From positions 186,001-250,000 of the forward strand of contig NZ_JAINRC010000014.1 in the NCBI RefSeq assembly GCF_020400655.1: a stretch of 64,000 nt of DNA. Direction: 5' to 3'. The notes under the pieces are model-generated. The model was not told where the DNA came from, made no database searches, and saw only the letters and a program-made list of their open reading frames with translations. The position numbers and the translations under genes were made by a program. Position 1 is the first letter of the stretch. Each line of letters begins with the position of its first letter. The DNA is from Streptomyces spinosus (GTDB lineage: Bacteria; Actinomycetota; Actinomycetes; Streptomycetales; Streptomycetaceae). Positions 16,887-25,191 of this stretch are shown here, in pieces.

Positions 16887-18734
16887 ATGTGCGGAATCGT
16901 GGGATACGTAGGGTCGCAGTCGGCGCTCGATGTCGTGATGGCCGGGCTGAAGCGGCTGGAGTACCGGGGTTACGACTCGGGCGGTGTCGCCGTACTTTCG
17001 GACGGCGGGCTGGCCGCCGCGAAGAAGGCCGGCAAGCTGGTCAACCTGGAGAAGGAACTGGTCGAACGGCCGCTTCCGGCCGGTACGACCGGCATCGGAC
17101 ACACGCGCTGGGCCACGCACGGCGGCCCCACGGACGCCAACGCGCACCCCCACCTGGACAACGCGGGCCGGGTCGCGGTGGTCCACAACGGCATCATCGA
17201 GAACTTCGCGGTGCTGCGCGCCGAACTGGCCGAGCGCGGCCACGAGCTGAACTCCGAGACGGACACCGAGGTCGTCGCCCATCTGCTGGCCGAGGAGTTC
17301 TCGGCGACCGCCGACCTCGCCGAGGCGATGCGGCTGGTGTGCCGGCGCCTGGAGGGCGCGTTCACGCTGGTCGCGGTGCACGCCGACGATCCGGACGTGG
17401 TGGTCGGCGCCCGCCGGAACTCCCCGCTGGTGGTGGGCGTCGGAGAGGGCGAGGCGTTCCTGGCCTCCGACGTCGCCGCGTTCATCGCCCACACGCGCTC
17501 GGCGGTCGAGCTGGGCCAGGACCAGGTGGTGGAACTGCGGCGCGACGGCGTCACGGTCACGGGCTTCGACGGCCGCCCGGCCGAGGTCCACTCCTACCAC
17601 GTGGACTGGGACGCCTCGGCGGCCGAGAAGGGGGGCTACGACTACTTCATGCTCAAGGAGATCGCCGAACAGCCCAAGGCGGTCGCCGACACCCTGCTCG
17701 GGCGCATCGACCCGTCCGGCTCGCTGACCCTGGACGAGGTGCGGATCAGCCCCTCCGAGCTGCGCGAGATCGACAAGGTCGTCATCGTGGCGTGCGGTAC
17801 GGCCTTCCACGCGGGCATGATCGCCAAGTACGCCATCGAGCACTGGACGCGCATCCCGTGCGAGGTGGAGCTGGCCAGCGAGTTCCGCTACCGCGATCCG
17901 ATCCTGGACGGACGGTCGCTGGTGATCGCCATCTCCCAGTCGGGCGAGACCATGGACACCCTGATGGCGCTGCGGCACGCCCGCGAACAGGGCTCGAAGG
18001 TGCTGGCGATCTGCAACACCAACGGCTCGACGATCCCGCGCGAGTCGGACGCGGTGCTCTACACGCACGCGGGGCCCGAGGTCGCCGTCGCCTCCACCAA
18101 GGCGTTCCTGACCCAGCTGGTCGCCTGCTACCTGGTCGCGCTCTACCTGGGCCAGGTCCGGGGCACCAAGTGGGGCGACGAGATCCAGGCCGTGATCAAG
18201 GACCTGTCCCGCATCTCCGAGGAGGTCGAGCGGGTCCTGGAGACCATGGAGCCGGTACGGGCGCTGGCGCGGACGCTGGCCGACAAGGACACGGTGCTCT
18301 TCCTCGGCCGGCACGTGGGCTACCCGGTGGCCCTCGAAGGCGCGCTCAAGCTGAAGGAGCTGGCCTACATGCACGCCGAGGGCTTCGCCGCCGGCGAGCT
18401 GAAGCACGGACCGATCGCGCTGATCGAGGAGGACGTGCCGGTGGTCGTCGTCGTCCCGTCCCCGCGCGGCCGGTCGGTCCTGCACGACAAGATCGTCTCC
18501 AACATCCAGGAGATCAGGGCGCGGGGCGCGCGGACGATCGTGATCGCGGAGGAGGGCGACGAGGCGGTCGTGCCCTACGCCGACCACCTGATCCGCATCC
18601 CCGCCACGCCCACCCTGCTGCAACCGCTGGTGGCCACGGTCCCGCTCCAGGTCTTCGCCTGCGAGCTGGCCACGGCCCGGGGCAACGAGGTGGACCAGCC
18701 CCGCAACCTGGCCAAGTCGGTCACGGTGGAGTGA
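16887..18734 (+). CDS. glmS: glutamine--fructose-6-phosphate aminotransferase
   Basis: Makes glucosamine-6-phosphate from fructose-6-phosphate and glutamine, committing carbon to peptidoglycan. The 615-residue protein starts MCGIVGYVG, so ATG 16887 exposes the nucleophile Cys after Met removal. The glutaminase domain covers about 1-240 (with HTRWATHGGP and HNGIIENF); two SIS domains follow (with ISQSGETMDTL). It ends in the sequence PRNLAKSVTVE. No self-cleaving glmS ribozyme is expected or seen upstream. Confidence 0.97.
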   Translation: MCGIVGYVGSQSALDVVMAGLKRLEYRGYDSGGVAVLSDGGLAAAKKAGKLVNLEKELVERPLPAGTTGIGHTRWATHGGPTDANAHPHLDNAGRVAVVHNGIIENFAVLRAELAERGHELNSETDTEVVAHLLAEEFSATADLAEAMRLVCRRLEGAFTLVAVHADDPDVVVGARRNSPLVVGVGEGEAFLASDVAAFIAHTRSAVELGQDQVVELRRDGVTVTGFDGRPAEVHSYHVDWDASAAEKGGYDYFMLKEIAEQPKAVADTLLGRIDPSGSLTLDEVRISPSELREIDKVVIVACGTAFHAGMIAKYAIEHWTRIPCEVELASEFRYRDPILDGRSLVIAISQSGETMDTLMALRHAREQGSKVLAICNTNGSTIPRESDAVLYTHAGPEVAVASTKAFLTQLVACYLVALYLGQVRGTKWGDEIQAVIKDLSRISEEVERVLETMEPVRALARTLADKDTVLFLGRHVGYPVALEGALKLKELAYMHAEGFAAGELKHGPIALIEEDVPVVVVVPSPRGRSVLHDKIVSNIQEIRARGARTIVIAEEGDEAVVPYADHLIRIPATPTLLQPLVATVPLQVFACELATARGNEVDQPRNLAKSVTVE

Positions 18735-18751
18735 GGGGGCGGGGCCTCGTC

Positions 18752-18841
18752 GAGCGGGGCCCCGCCGGGCGCGGCTGCGTGGAGCGCGGCCCCGCCGGGC
18801 GCGGCTGCGTGGAGCGCGGCTCCGTCGTGCGCCGCTTCGTC
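18752..18841. repeat. 30-bp tandem repeat, three copies
   Basis: Units at 18752-18781, 18782-18811 and 18812-18841. The first two differ at one base and the third is more diverged. It fills the gap between the convergent stops of glmS and the SDR gene; the last unit reaches the SDR stop codon. Each unit is a multiple of three and GC-rich. Confidence 0.85.
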
Positions 18842-19622
18842 AGTGGACGGAGAAGCCGCCGTCCACGTGGATCGACTGGCCCGTGACGTAGGAGGAGGAG
18901 CGGCCGGCCAGGAACACGGCCGCGCCCGCGAAGTCCTCGGCGAGACCGTTGCGGCCGGTCATCGTGCGCGCGGCCAGGGCCGCCACCTTCCCCGGGTCGG
19001 ACTGCAGCCGCCTGTTGAGCGGTGTCAGCACGAAACCCGGCACCAGGGTGTTGCAGGTGACGCCGTGCGGCGACCACGCCTCGGCCTGGGAGCGGGCCAG
19101 GGACTCCAGGCCCCCCTTGGAGACGCCGTAGGCGCCGCTCTGCACGAAGGCGCGGTGCGCCTGCTGGGAGGTGACGTGGATGATCCGCCCGAAGCCCCGC
19201 TTCGCCATGCCGGGACCGAACCGCTGCCCGAGCAGGAACGGGGCCTCCAGGTTCACCGCCATGGTGGTGTCCCAGACGTCCTCGCCCAGCGCGTCCATCG
19301 GCGGACGGAGGTTGATCCCGGCGGAGTTGACGAGGATGTCGGGCTCGCCGAAGACGGCCGCGGCCTCCTCGGCCGCCGCGCGCACCCCGTCGCGGGTGCC
19401 CAGATCGCCACTGACCCAGGCGGCCCGGCAGCCGTCCGCCGCCAACTCCCTCACGGTGGCGTCCAGTTCGGTCTTCCGCCGGGCCACGATCACCACCTTC
19501 GCCCCGGCCCGGGCCAGCGCCCCGGCGATGGCCCGCCCGATGCCGGAACTGCCTCCGGTCACCACGGCGACCCGGCCGTCCAGGGAGAAGAGGTCGGAGA
19601 GATAGGCACGCGAGGACGTCAT
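18840..19622 (-). CDS. SDR-family oxidoreductase
   Basis: Short-chain dehydrogenase of 260 residues. The nucleotide-binding motif is VVTGGSSGIGRAIAGALARAG near residue 20, with NSAGINLRPP in the middle and the catalytic YGVSKGG (Tyr-x-x-x-Lys). The end SSYVTGQSIHVDGGFSVH is typical of classical SDRs resembling gluconate 5-dehydrogenases. The substrate cannot be read from sequence. The frame is open far upstream, but ATG 19622 gives the correct N-terminus and has a TACGCT six bases before it. Confidence 0.85.
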   Translation of the reverse strand: MTSSRAYLSDLFSLDGRVAVVTGGSSGIGRAIAGALARAGAKVVIVARRKTELDATVRELAADGCRAAWVSGDLGTRDGVRAAAEEAAAVFGEPDILVNSAGINLRPPMDALGEDVWDTTMAVNLEAPFLLGQRFGPGMAKRGFGRIIHVTSQQAHRAFVQSGAYGVSKGGLESLARSQAEAWSPHGVTCNTLVPGFVLTPLNRRLQSDPGKVAALAARTMTGRNGLAEDFAGAAVFLAGRSSSYVTGQSIHVDGGFSVH

Positions 19623-19628
19623 GCCGGA

Positions 19629-19634
19629 AGCGTA
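19629..19634 (-). promoter_or_regulatory. SDR -10 element, leaderless candidate
   Basis: On the minus strand TACGCT is separated by 6 bases from ATG 19622. No ribosome-binding site is visible. Confidence 0.45.
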
Positions 19635-19708
19635 GAGGTCTGGCTGCGGCGGCCGTGCGGCGCCCGGGGTCCGACGTGGTGTCGCCGCGCCGCCCGTCAC
19701 CGGGGTCG

Positions 19709-19714
19709 TAGGGT
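19709..19714 (+). promoter_or_regulatory. acpS -10 element, leaderless candidate
   Basis: TAGGGT is followed by 7 bases and then the acpS ATG, with no ribosome-binding site. Confidence 0.45.
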
Positions 19715-19721
19715 GCTCGGC

Positions 19722-20093
19722 ATGAGCATCATCGGGGTGGGCATCGACGTCGCCGAGATCGACCGGTTCCGGGCGTCCCTGGAGCGGACGCCGGGCCTGG
19801 CCGACCGGCTGTTCGTGGAGCGGGAGCTGCTGCTGCCCAGCGGGGACAGGCGCGGCATCGCCTCGCTCGCGGCCCGGTTCGCCGCCAAGGAGGCCCTGGC
19901 GAAGGCGCTGGGCGCGCCGCCGGGGCTGCAGTGGACCGATGCCGAGGTGTACGTGGAGGACACCGGGCAGCCACGGCTGCGGGTGAAGGGGACCGTGGCC
20001 GCGCGGGCCGCCGAGCTGGGCGTGCGGGCCTGGCACGTGTCGCTCAGTCACGACGCGGGCGTGGCCTCGGCCGTGGTGGTGGCGGAGGGCTGA
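19722..20093 (+). CDS. acpS: holo-[acyl-carrier-protein] synthase
   Basis: Transfers 4'-phosphopantetheine from CoA to acyl carrier protein, activating fatty acid synthesis. The 123-residue protein has the Mg2+-binding GVGIDVAEIDRF at the N-terminus and the FAAKEALAKALG motif. SLSHDAGVASAVVV closes the fold. ATG 19722 is the family start; the longer open frame upstream overlaps the SDR gene on the other strand. It lies next to nnr, a frequent pairing. Confidence 0.95.
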   Translation: MSIIGVGIDVAEIDRFRASLERTPGLADRLFVERELLLPSGDRRGIASLAARFAAKEALAKALGAPPGLQWTDAEVYVEDTGQPRLRVKGTVAARAAELGVRAWHVSLSHDAGVASAVVVAEG

Positions 20094-20132
20094 CCGGGCC
20101 CGTGCCGGGTGTGGGCGACGGGGGTTACGGGG

Positions 20133-20138
20133 CAGACT
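20133..20138 (+). promoter_or_regulatory. nnr -10 element, leaderless candidate
   Basis: CAGACT is followed by 7 bases and the nnr ATG, with no ribosome-binding site. Confidence 0.35.
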
Positions 20139-20145
20139 CGGTGCC

Positions 20146-21585
20146 ATGCGTACTGCGTACAGCGTGGAGACGGTAAGGGCCGCCGAGCGGGCGTTGATGG
20201 CACGGCTGCCGGAGGGCGCGCTGATGCAGCGGGCCGCCGCCGGGCTGGCCGCCGCCTGCGCCGAACTGCTCGGGCGGGTGTACGGCAGCCGGGTGGTGTT
20301 GCTCGTCGGCAGCGGGGACAACGGCGGGGACGCCCTGTACGCCGGGGCCCGGCTGGCCCGGCGCGGCGCCGGGGTGACGGCCGTCCTGCTCACGCCCGAC
20401 CGTGCCCACGGCGGCGGACTGGCCGCCTTGCGGCGGGCGGGCGGCACGGTGGCCACCGCGGACCCCGCCGCCGCGGACGAACTGGTCCTGCGGGCCGACC
20501 TGGTGGTGGACGGGATCGTCGGCATCGGGGGCAGGGGCGGGCTGCGGCCGGACGCCGAGCGGCTCGCCGGGGTGGTGGCGCGGTCCCGTGCCGCCGTCGT
20601 GGCCGTGGACCTGCCCAGCGGCGTCGACGCGGACACCGGGGAGGTGCGGGGGGCCGCGCTGCGGGCCGATCTGACCGTCACCTTCGGCGCGTACAAGCCG
20701 GGGCTGCTGGTGGATCCCGCGCGGGAGTACGCGGGAGTGGTGCGGCTCGTCGGCATCGGCCTGGAACCGCCGCCCGCCGACGCCGTACTTGAGGCCCTGC
20801 AACACGCCGATGTGGCACGGCTGTTGCCGCAGCCGACGGGGGAGAGCGACAAGTACCGGCGCGGGGTGGTGGGGATCGCCGCCGGGTCGGCCCGCTATCC
20901 CGGGGCGGCCGTGCTCGCGGTGTCGGGCGCGCTGCGGGGCGGGGCCGGGGCCGTGCGGTACGTCGGGCCGGCCGGGGACGCGGTCATCGCGCGCTTCCCG
21001 GAGACCCTCGTCTCCGACGCCGGGCCCGCGAAGGCCGGACGGGTGCAGGCCTGGGTGGTCGGGCCGGGCGCCGGGGACGACGCGGCCACCGTCGCCGAGG
21101 TGCTGGAGGCGGACGTGCCGGTGCTGCTGGACGCGGACGGGCTGCGGCTGGCCGACCGGGACGCGGTGCGCGGGCGTACGGCGCCGACGCTGATGACCCC
21201 GCACGCGGGGGAGGCCGCCGCACTGCTGGGGGTGCGGCGCGAGGAGGTCGAGACGGCCCGGCTGGCCGCGGTGCGGGAGCTGGCGGCGGCGTACCGGGCG
21301 ACCGTGCTGCTGAAGGGTTCGACGACACTGGTCGCCGGCTTCGCGGGCGGACCGGTGCGGGTGAACGCCACCGGGACGCCCTGGCTGGCCACGGCCGGGA
21401 GCGGGGACGTGCTGTCCGGGCTGGCGGGTTCCCTGCTGGCGGCGGGCCTGCGGGCGGCGGACGCCGGGAGCGTGGCGGCGTACCTCCACGGCCTGGCGGG
21501 CCGCTTCGCCGCGGAGGGCGCGCCCACGGGGGCCCATGACGTGGCGTCACACATCCCGAAGGCCTGGAGGGACGTACGGAACTGA
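20146..21585 (+). CDS. nnr: bifunctional NAD(P)HX epimerase / ADP-dependent dehydratase
   Basis: Repairs damaged NAD(P)H hydrates. The N-terminal epimerase (YjeF_N, about 1-215) has LLVGSGDNGGDALYAGARL and AVDLPSGVDADTGEV. The C-terminal dehydratase (about 225-479) has the ADP-binding region TLMTPHAGEAAALL and TAGSGDVLSGLAGSLLAAG. Both halves look intact and the 479-residue length is normal. It follows acpS by 52 bases. Confidence 0.95.
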   Translation: MRTAYSVETVRAAERALMARLPEGALMQRAAAGLAAACAELLGRVYGSRVVLLVGSGDNGGDALYAGARLARRGAGVTAVLLTPDRAHGGGLAALRRAGGTVATADPAAADELVLRADLVVDGIVGIGGRGGLRPDAERLAGVVARSRAAVVAVDLPSGVDADTGEVRGAALRADLTVTFGAYKPGLLVDPAREYAGVVRLVGIGLEPPPADAVLEALQHADVARLLPQPTGESDKYRRGVVGIAAGSARYPGAAVLAVSGALRGGAGAVRYVGPAGDAVIARFPETLVSDAGPAKAGRVQAWVVGPGAGDDAATVAEVLEADVPVLLDADGLRLADRDAVRGRTAPTLMTPHAGEAAALLGVRREEVETARLAAVRELAAAYRATVLLKGSTTLVAGFAGGPVRVNATGTPWLATAGSGDVLSGLAGSLLAAGLRAADAGSVAAYLHGLAGRFAAEGAPTGAHDVASHIPKAWRDVRN

Positions 21586-21623
21586 CCGTCCCCGCCACGG
21601 CACGGCCGACGCCGGCGCGCCCC

Positions 21624-21654
21624 CCCCGCGCGCGGGGAACCGCGCGCCCGGCCG
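21624..21654. repeat. Streptomyces intergenic repeat, copy 2
   Basis: It contains the perfect palindrome CCCCGCGCGCGGGG (21624-21637) and continues into AACCGCGCGCCCGGCCG. Bases 21631-21654 are identical to 21724-21747. It resembles the reverse complement of the rpoA-rplQ element at 8697-8736. Confidence 0.65.
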
Positions 21655-21723
21655 CACGCGCCGGCGGCCTGGCGACGGCCGGGGCGGCGCACGGGGGTGG
21701 ACGGTGGCACAACTCCCAGGGGC

Positions 21724-21747
21724 CGCGGGGAACCGCGCGCCCGGCCG
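21724..21747. repeat. Streptomyces intergenic repeat, copy 3
   Basis: A 24-base exact copy of 21631-21654, offset by 93 bases. The rest of the 254-base nnr-alr spacer is GC-rich with no gene. Confidence 0.65.
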
Positions 21748-21839
21748 GCAGGCGCCCCCAGCCCGATCGCGGCCGGAGACGTGACCGCGGGACCCGGCCC
21801 GCGTCCCGCGGAGGACGGCTCTGAGAGACTGGGGGTGCC

Positions 21840-23003
21840 ATGACTGAGACACCAGCTGTGCCGACCGCCGCCCTGCGCGCCCGCGCCGAGATCGATCTGG
21901 GCGCCCTGCGCGCCAATGTGCGGGCCCTGCGCGCCCGGGCGGGGAGCGCCGCCGTGATGGCCGTCGTCAAGTCCGACGCGTACGGCCACGGCGCGGTGCC
22001 GTGCGCCCGCGCCGCCCTCGCGGCGGGCGCGAGCTGGCTCGGCACTGCCACGGCCGAGGAGGCCCTCGCGCTGCGCGCGGCCGGGCTCCCCGGCCGCGTC
22101 CTGTGCTGGCTGTGGGTGCCGGGCGGGCCCTGGCGGCAGGCGATCGAGGCCGACATCGACGTCTCGTTGAGCGGCATGTGGGCCCTGCGGGAGGTCGTCG
22201 AGGCCGCCCGGTCGGCGGGCCGCCCCGCGCGTGTGCAGCTCAAGGCCGACACCGGACTCGGCCGCAACGGCTGTCAGCCGGGGGAGGACTGGTCCGAGCT
22301 GGTCGGTGCCGCCCTGCGCGCGCAGGCCGAGGGGCTGGTCCGCGTCACCGGTGTGTGGTCGCACTTCGCGTGCGCCGACGAGCCGGGGCACCCGTCCATC
22401 GCCGCCCAGCTCACCCGGTTCCGGGAGATGCTGGCGTACGCCGAGGCTCGGGGTGTACGGCCCGAGGTCCGGCACATCGCCAACTCGCCGGCCACCCTCA
22501 CCGTGCCCGAGTCCCACTTCGACCTGGTCCGCACGGGCATCGCCCTGTACGGCATCTCGCCCAGCCCGGAGCTGGGCACCCCGGCGGACTTCGGGCTGCG
22601 CCCGGTGATGACGCTCAGCGCCTCGCTGGCCCTGGTCAAGCGCACCCCGGCCGGACACGGCGTCAGCTACGGCCACCACTACGTCACGCCCGGCGACACC
22701 ACGCTCGCCCTGGTGCCCGTCGGCTACGCGGACGGCATCCCGCGGCACGCCTCGGGCACCGGTCCGGTGCTGGTCGGCGGCAAGTGGCGGACGATCGCGG
22801 GGCGGGTGGCCATGGACCAGTTCGTGGTGGACCTGGGTGGTGACGAGCCGCCGGTAGGCAGCGAGGCCGTGCTGTTCGGTCCCGGTGACCGCGGTGAGCC
22901 CACGGCCGAGGACTGGGCGCAGGCCTGCGGCACGATCGCGTACGAGATCGTCACACGCATCGGAACGCGCGTTCCGCGCGTCTATGTCAACGCGTCGATG
23001 TGA
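21840..23003 (+). CDS. alr: alanine racemase
   Basis: PLP enzyme that makes D-alanine for peptidoglycan. The PLP lysine is in AVVKSDAYGHG (Lys44) and the second catalytic base is the Tyr in SYGHHY (Tyr277). The 387-residue length is standard. GGGGGTGCC just before ATG 21840 may serve as the ribosome-binding site. In mycobacteria alr likewise precedes the t6A genes. Confidence 0.96.
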   Translation: MTETPAVPTAALRARAEIDLGALRANVRALRARAGSAAVMAVVKSDAYGHGAVPCARAALAAGASWLGTATAEEALALRAAGLPGRVLCWLWVPGGPWRQAIEADIDVSLSGMWALREVVEAARSAGRPARVQLKADTGLGRNGCQPGEDWSELVGAALRAQAEGLVRVTGVWSHFACADEPGHPSIAAQLTRFREMLAYAEARGVRPEVRHIANSPATLTVPESHFDLVRTGIALYGISPSPELGTPADFGLRPVMTLSASLALVKRTPAGHGVSYGHHYVTPGDTTLALVPVGYADGIPRHASGTGPVLVGGKWRTIAGRVAMDQFVVDLGGDEPPVGSEAVLFGPGDRGEPTAEDWAQACGTIAYEIVTRIGTRVPRVYVNASM

Positions 23004-23132
23004 ACGCGCCCAGGTGAACGCGTCCACCGTGTCCAGGTGAGCGCCTTCACGTGAACGCGCGGGAACTCGGGTAACCCGTTCCGCGGCGGCACCCACCCAG
23101 GCGAACTGCAGTACGGCGAAGAGGAGCGGTAC

Positions 23133-24392
23133 GTGACCGAGAGCAGCGCGGAGCTCGTGGCGGACGTCGTCGCCTCGGCGGCCGCCGCCTCCGCCGCGGG
23201 GGCGGCCGGGAGCTGGCGCAGGGCGACCGGCATCGCCGGTGCCGCGATAGGCGTGCTCGCCGCGGGAGCGGCGGCCGGTGTCGCCATCGAACGGATGACG
23301 GTGGGGCGCGGAATGCGCCGCAGGGCCCGGCTGGCGCTGGACGCGGCGGGCCCCTACGGCGCCCTGCGCGGCACCCCCGGCAAGGCGTACGCCGACGACG
23401 GCACCGAGTTGTACTACGAGGTGGACGAGGCCGAGCCCGATGCCGGCCCGAACGTCTCGCCGCGCCGACGACGGCTCTTCGGGCGCAAGGCGCCCGCCCC
23501 GGTCACCGTCGTCTTCTGCCACGGCTACTGCCTCAGCCAGGACTCCTGGCACTTCCAGCGCGCGGCCCTGCGGGGGGTCGTACGGACGGTGCACTGGGAC
23601 CAGCGCAGCCACGGGCGGTCCGGGCGGGGCGTGGCGCAGACCCGGGACCGGGAACCCGTCACCATCGACCAGCTCGGCCGCGATCTGAAGGCCGTGCTCG
23701 ACGCCGCCGCACCGGACGGGCCGCTCGTGCTGGTCGGTCACTCGATGGGCGGCATGACCATGATGGCCCTCGCCGCGCAGTACCCCGAGCTGATCCGGGA
23801 CCGGGTCGTCGCCACCGCCTTCGTCGGGACGTCGTCCGGGCGGCTCGGCGAGGTCAACTTCGGGCTGCCGGTGGCCGGCGTCAACGCGGTCCGCCGCATC
23901 CTCCCCGGGGTGCTCAAGGCGCTCGGGCAGCAGGCGGAGTGGGTGGAGAAGGGGCGCCGGGCCACCGCCGACCTGTTCGCCGGGGTCATCAAGCGGTACT
24001 CGTTCGCGGGCCGGGACGTCGACCCGGCCGTGGAGCGCTTCGCCGAGCGGATGATCGAGTCCACCCCGATCGACGTGGTCGCCGAGTTCTACCCGGCCTT
24101 CACCGACCACGACAAGACCGGGGCGCTCGTCTGCTTCCGCGACATGCCGGTGCTCGTGCTGGCCGGAGTCCAGGACCTGGTCACGCCCAGCGAGCACAGT
24201 GAGGCCATCGCCGACCTGCTGCCCGACGCCGAGCTGGTGCTCGTGCCGGACGCGGGGCACCTGGTGATGCTGGAGCACCCCGAAGTGGTCACCGACCGCC
24301 TCGCCGACCTGCTCACCCGTGCGGGCGCGGTGCCCGCAGGGGCTACCGTAAGTGGCTATGGAAGCACCAGCAGCACCGCACAACCCCGCTGA
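23133..24392 (+). CDS. alpha/beta hydrolase with N-terminal membrane segment
   Basis: A 419-residue hydrolase. An Ala/Gly-rich hydrophobic segment lies at about 30-53, so it is probably membrane-anchored. The nucleophile elbow is VGHSMGGMTMM, the acid is in VLAGVQDLVTPSEHS and the His is in PDAGHLVMLEHP, so the triad is complete. The GTG start follows GAGGAGCGGTAC. The substrate is unknown. Homologues occur at this position, between alr and tsaE, in related actinobacteria as far as I recall. Confidence 0.85.
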   Translation: MTESSAELVADVVASAAAASAAGAAGSWRRATGIAGAAIGVLAAGAAAGVAIERMTVGRGMRRRARLALDAAGPYGALRGTPGKAYADDGTELYYEVDEAEPDAGPNVSPRRRRLFGRKAPAPVTVVFCHGYCLSQDSWHFQRAALRGVVRTVHWDQRSHGRSGRGVAQTRDREPVTIDQLGRDLKAVLDAAAPDGPLVLVGHSMGGMTMMALAAQYPELIRDRVVATAFVGTSSGRLGEVNFGLPVAGVNAVRRILPGVLKALGQQAEWVEKGRRATADLFAGVIKRYSFAGRDVDPAVERFAERMIESTPIDVVAEFYPAFTDHDKTGALVCFRDMPVLVLAGVQDLVTPSEHSEAIADLLPDAELVLVPDAGHLVMLEHPEVVTDRLADLLTRAGAVPAGATVSGYGSTSSTAQPR

Positions 24393-24870
24393 GACCCAGC
24401 TGACCGTCACCTCCCCGGAGCAGATGCGGGAGCTGGGCCGCCGACTGGCCAAGCTGCTGCGCGCGGGCGACCTGGTGATGCTCTCCGGCGAGCTGGGCGC
24501 GGGCAAGACCACGCTGACCCGCGGGCTCGGTGAGGGCCTGGGCGTGCGCGGCGCGGTCACCTCGCCGACCTTCGTGATCGCCCGGGTGCACCCGTCCCTC
24601 GGTGACGGGCCGCCCCTGGTGCACGTCGACGCCTACCGGCTCTCCGGCGGCCTGGACGAGATGGAGGACCTGGACCTCGACGTCTCGCTGCCCGACTCGG
24701 TGATCGTCGTCGAATGGGGCGAGGGCAAGGTCGAGGAGCTGACCGAGGACCGCCTCCAGGTGGTCATCCACCGCGCGGTCGGCGACACCACGGACGAGGT
24801 GCGGCACGTGACCGTCACCGGCCTGGGCGAACGCTGGTCCGAGACGGACCTGGAAACGCTGTCCGGCTGA
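24358..24870 (+). CDS. tsaE: tRNA t6A biosynthesis ATPase TsaE
   Basis: P-loop ATPase that drives the TsaB-TsaD complex in making N6-threonylcarbamoyladenosine at tRNA position 37. The Walker A motif is LSGELGAGKTTLTRGL, followed by TSPTFVI and HVDAYRL and the VVEWGE region. About 170 residues. ATG 24358 is used; a GTG two codons upstream (24352) is possible. The start lies inside the end of the hydrolase gene with a 35-base overlap, so translation is probably coupled. Confidence 0.94.
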   Translation: MEAPAAPHNPAETQLTVTSPEQMRELGRRLAKLLRAGDLVMLSGELGAGKTTLTRGLGEGLGVRGAVTSPTFVIARVHPSLGDGPPLVHVDAYRLSGGLDEMEDLDLDVSLPDSVIVVEWGEGKVEELTEDRLQVVIHRAVGDTTDEVRHVTVTGLGERWSETDLETLSG

Positions 24871-24948
24871 GACCGCCGACACGTTCCGACAAGCCGTCGG
24901 CAAGATATTGCGCAGGACATCCCGGGCGTGGTCACATGGTACCCAGCC

Positions 24949-24972
24949 CGTACTTAGGTGTGCCTAAGTACG
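24949..24972. promoter_or_regulatory. perfect inverted repeat, operator candidate
   Basis: CGTACTTAGG and CCTAAGTACG are separated by TGTG. The core TTAGGTGTGCCTAA has the TTAGG/CCTAA half-sites of DtxR/IdeR-type iron boxes but with a 4-base instead of the usual 9-base spacing. It lies 28 bases before the small ORF at 25000. Confidence 0.5.
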
Positions 24973-24999
24973 TCCGCCCCCGCAGCTCAGGAGGCGTCC

Positions 25000-25191
25000 A
25001 TGCCCACGGTGCAACCGGTGTCCATGCGTGATCTGCTGGCGGCCTGCGCTGCGGCGGACGCGATCTCCAGGCCGCCGCGGCCCGAACTCCTCGAAGCGGC
25101 GCGCGACGAGCCGGCGGCCACCGTCGCCCGGACGCGCCCGGCCACGCCGTCCCCGCGGCCGCCCGGCGGCGGGTCCGGGCACGGCTGCTAG
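25000..25191 (+). CDS. small protein of unknown function, 63 aa
   Basis: A short ORF beginning MPTVQPVSMRDLLAACAAAD, with a Pro/Arg/Ala-rich second half and ending GSGHGC. An ideal AGGAGG lies six bases before ATG 25000, which is the main reason to believe it is translated. It has no recognised domain. An inverted repeat sits in its promoter region. Its stop overlaps the stop of the convergent gene by 4 bases, sharing CTAG. Confidence 0.6.
   Translation: MPTVQPVSMRDLLAACAAADAISRPPRPELLEAARDEPAATVARTRPATPSPRPPGGGSGHGC

Noticed and set aside
18752..18841. CRISPR-like array
   Set aside because: The three 30-bp units are directly adjacent with no spacers and no cas genes are in the window.
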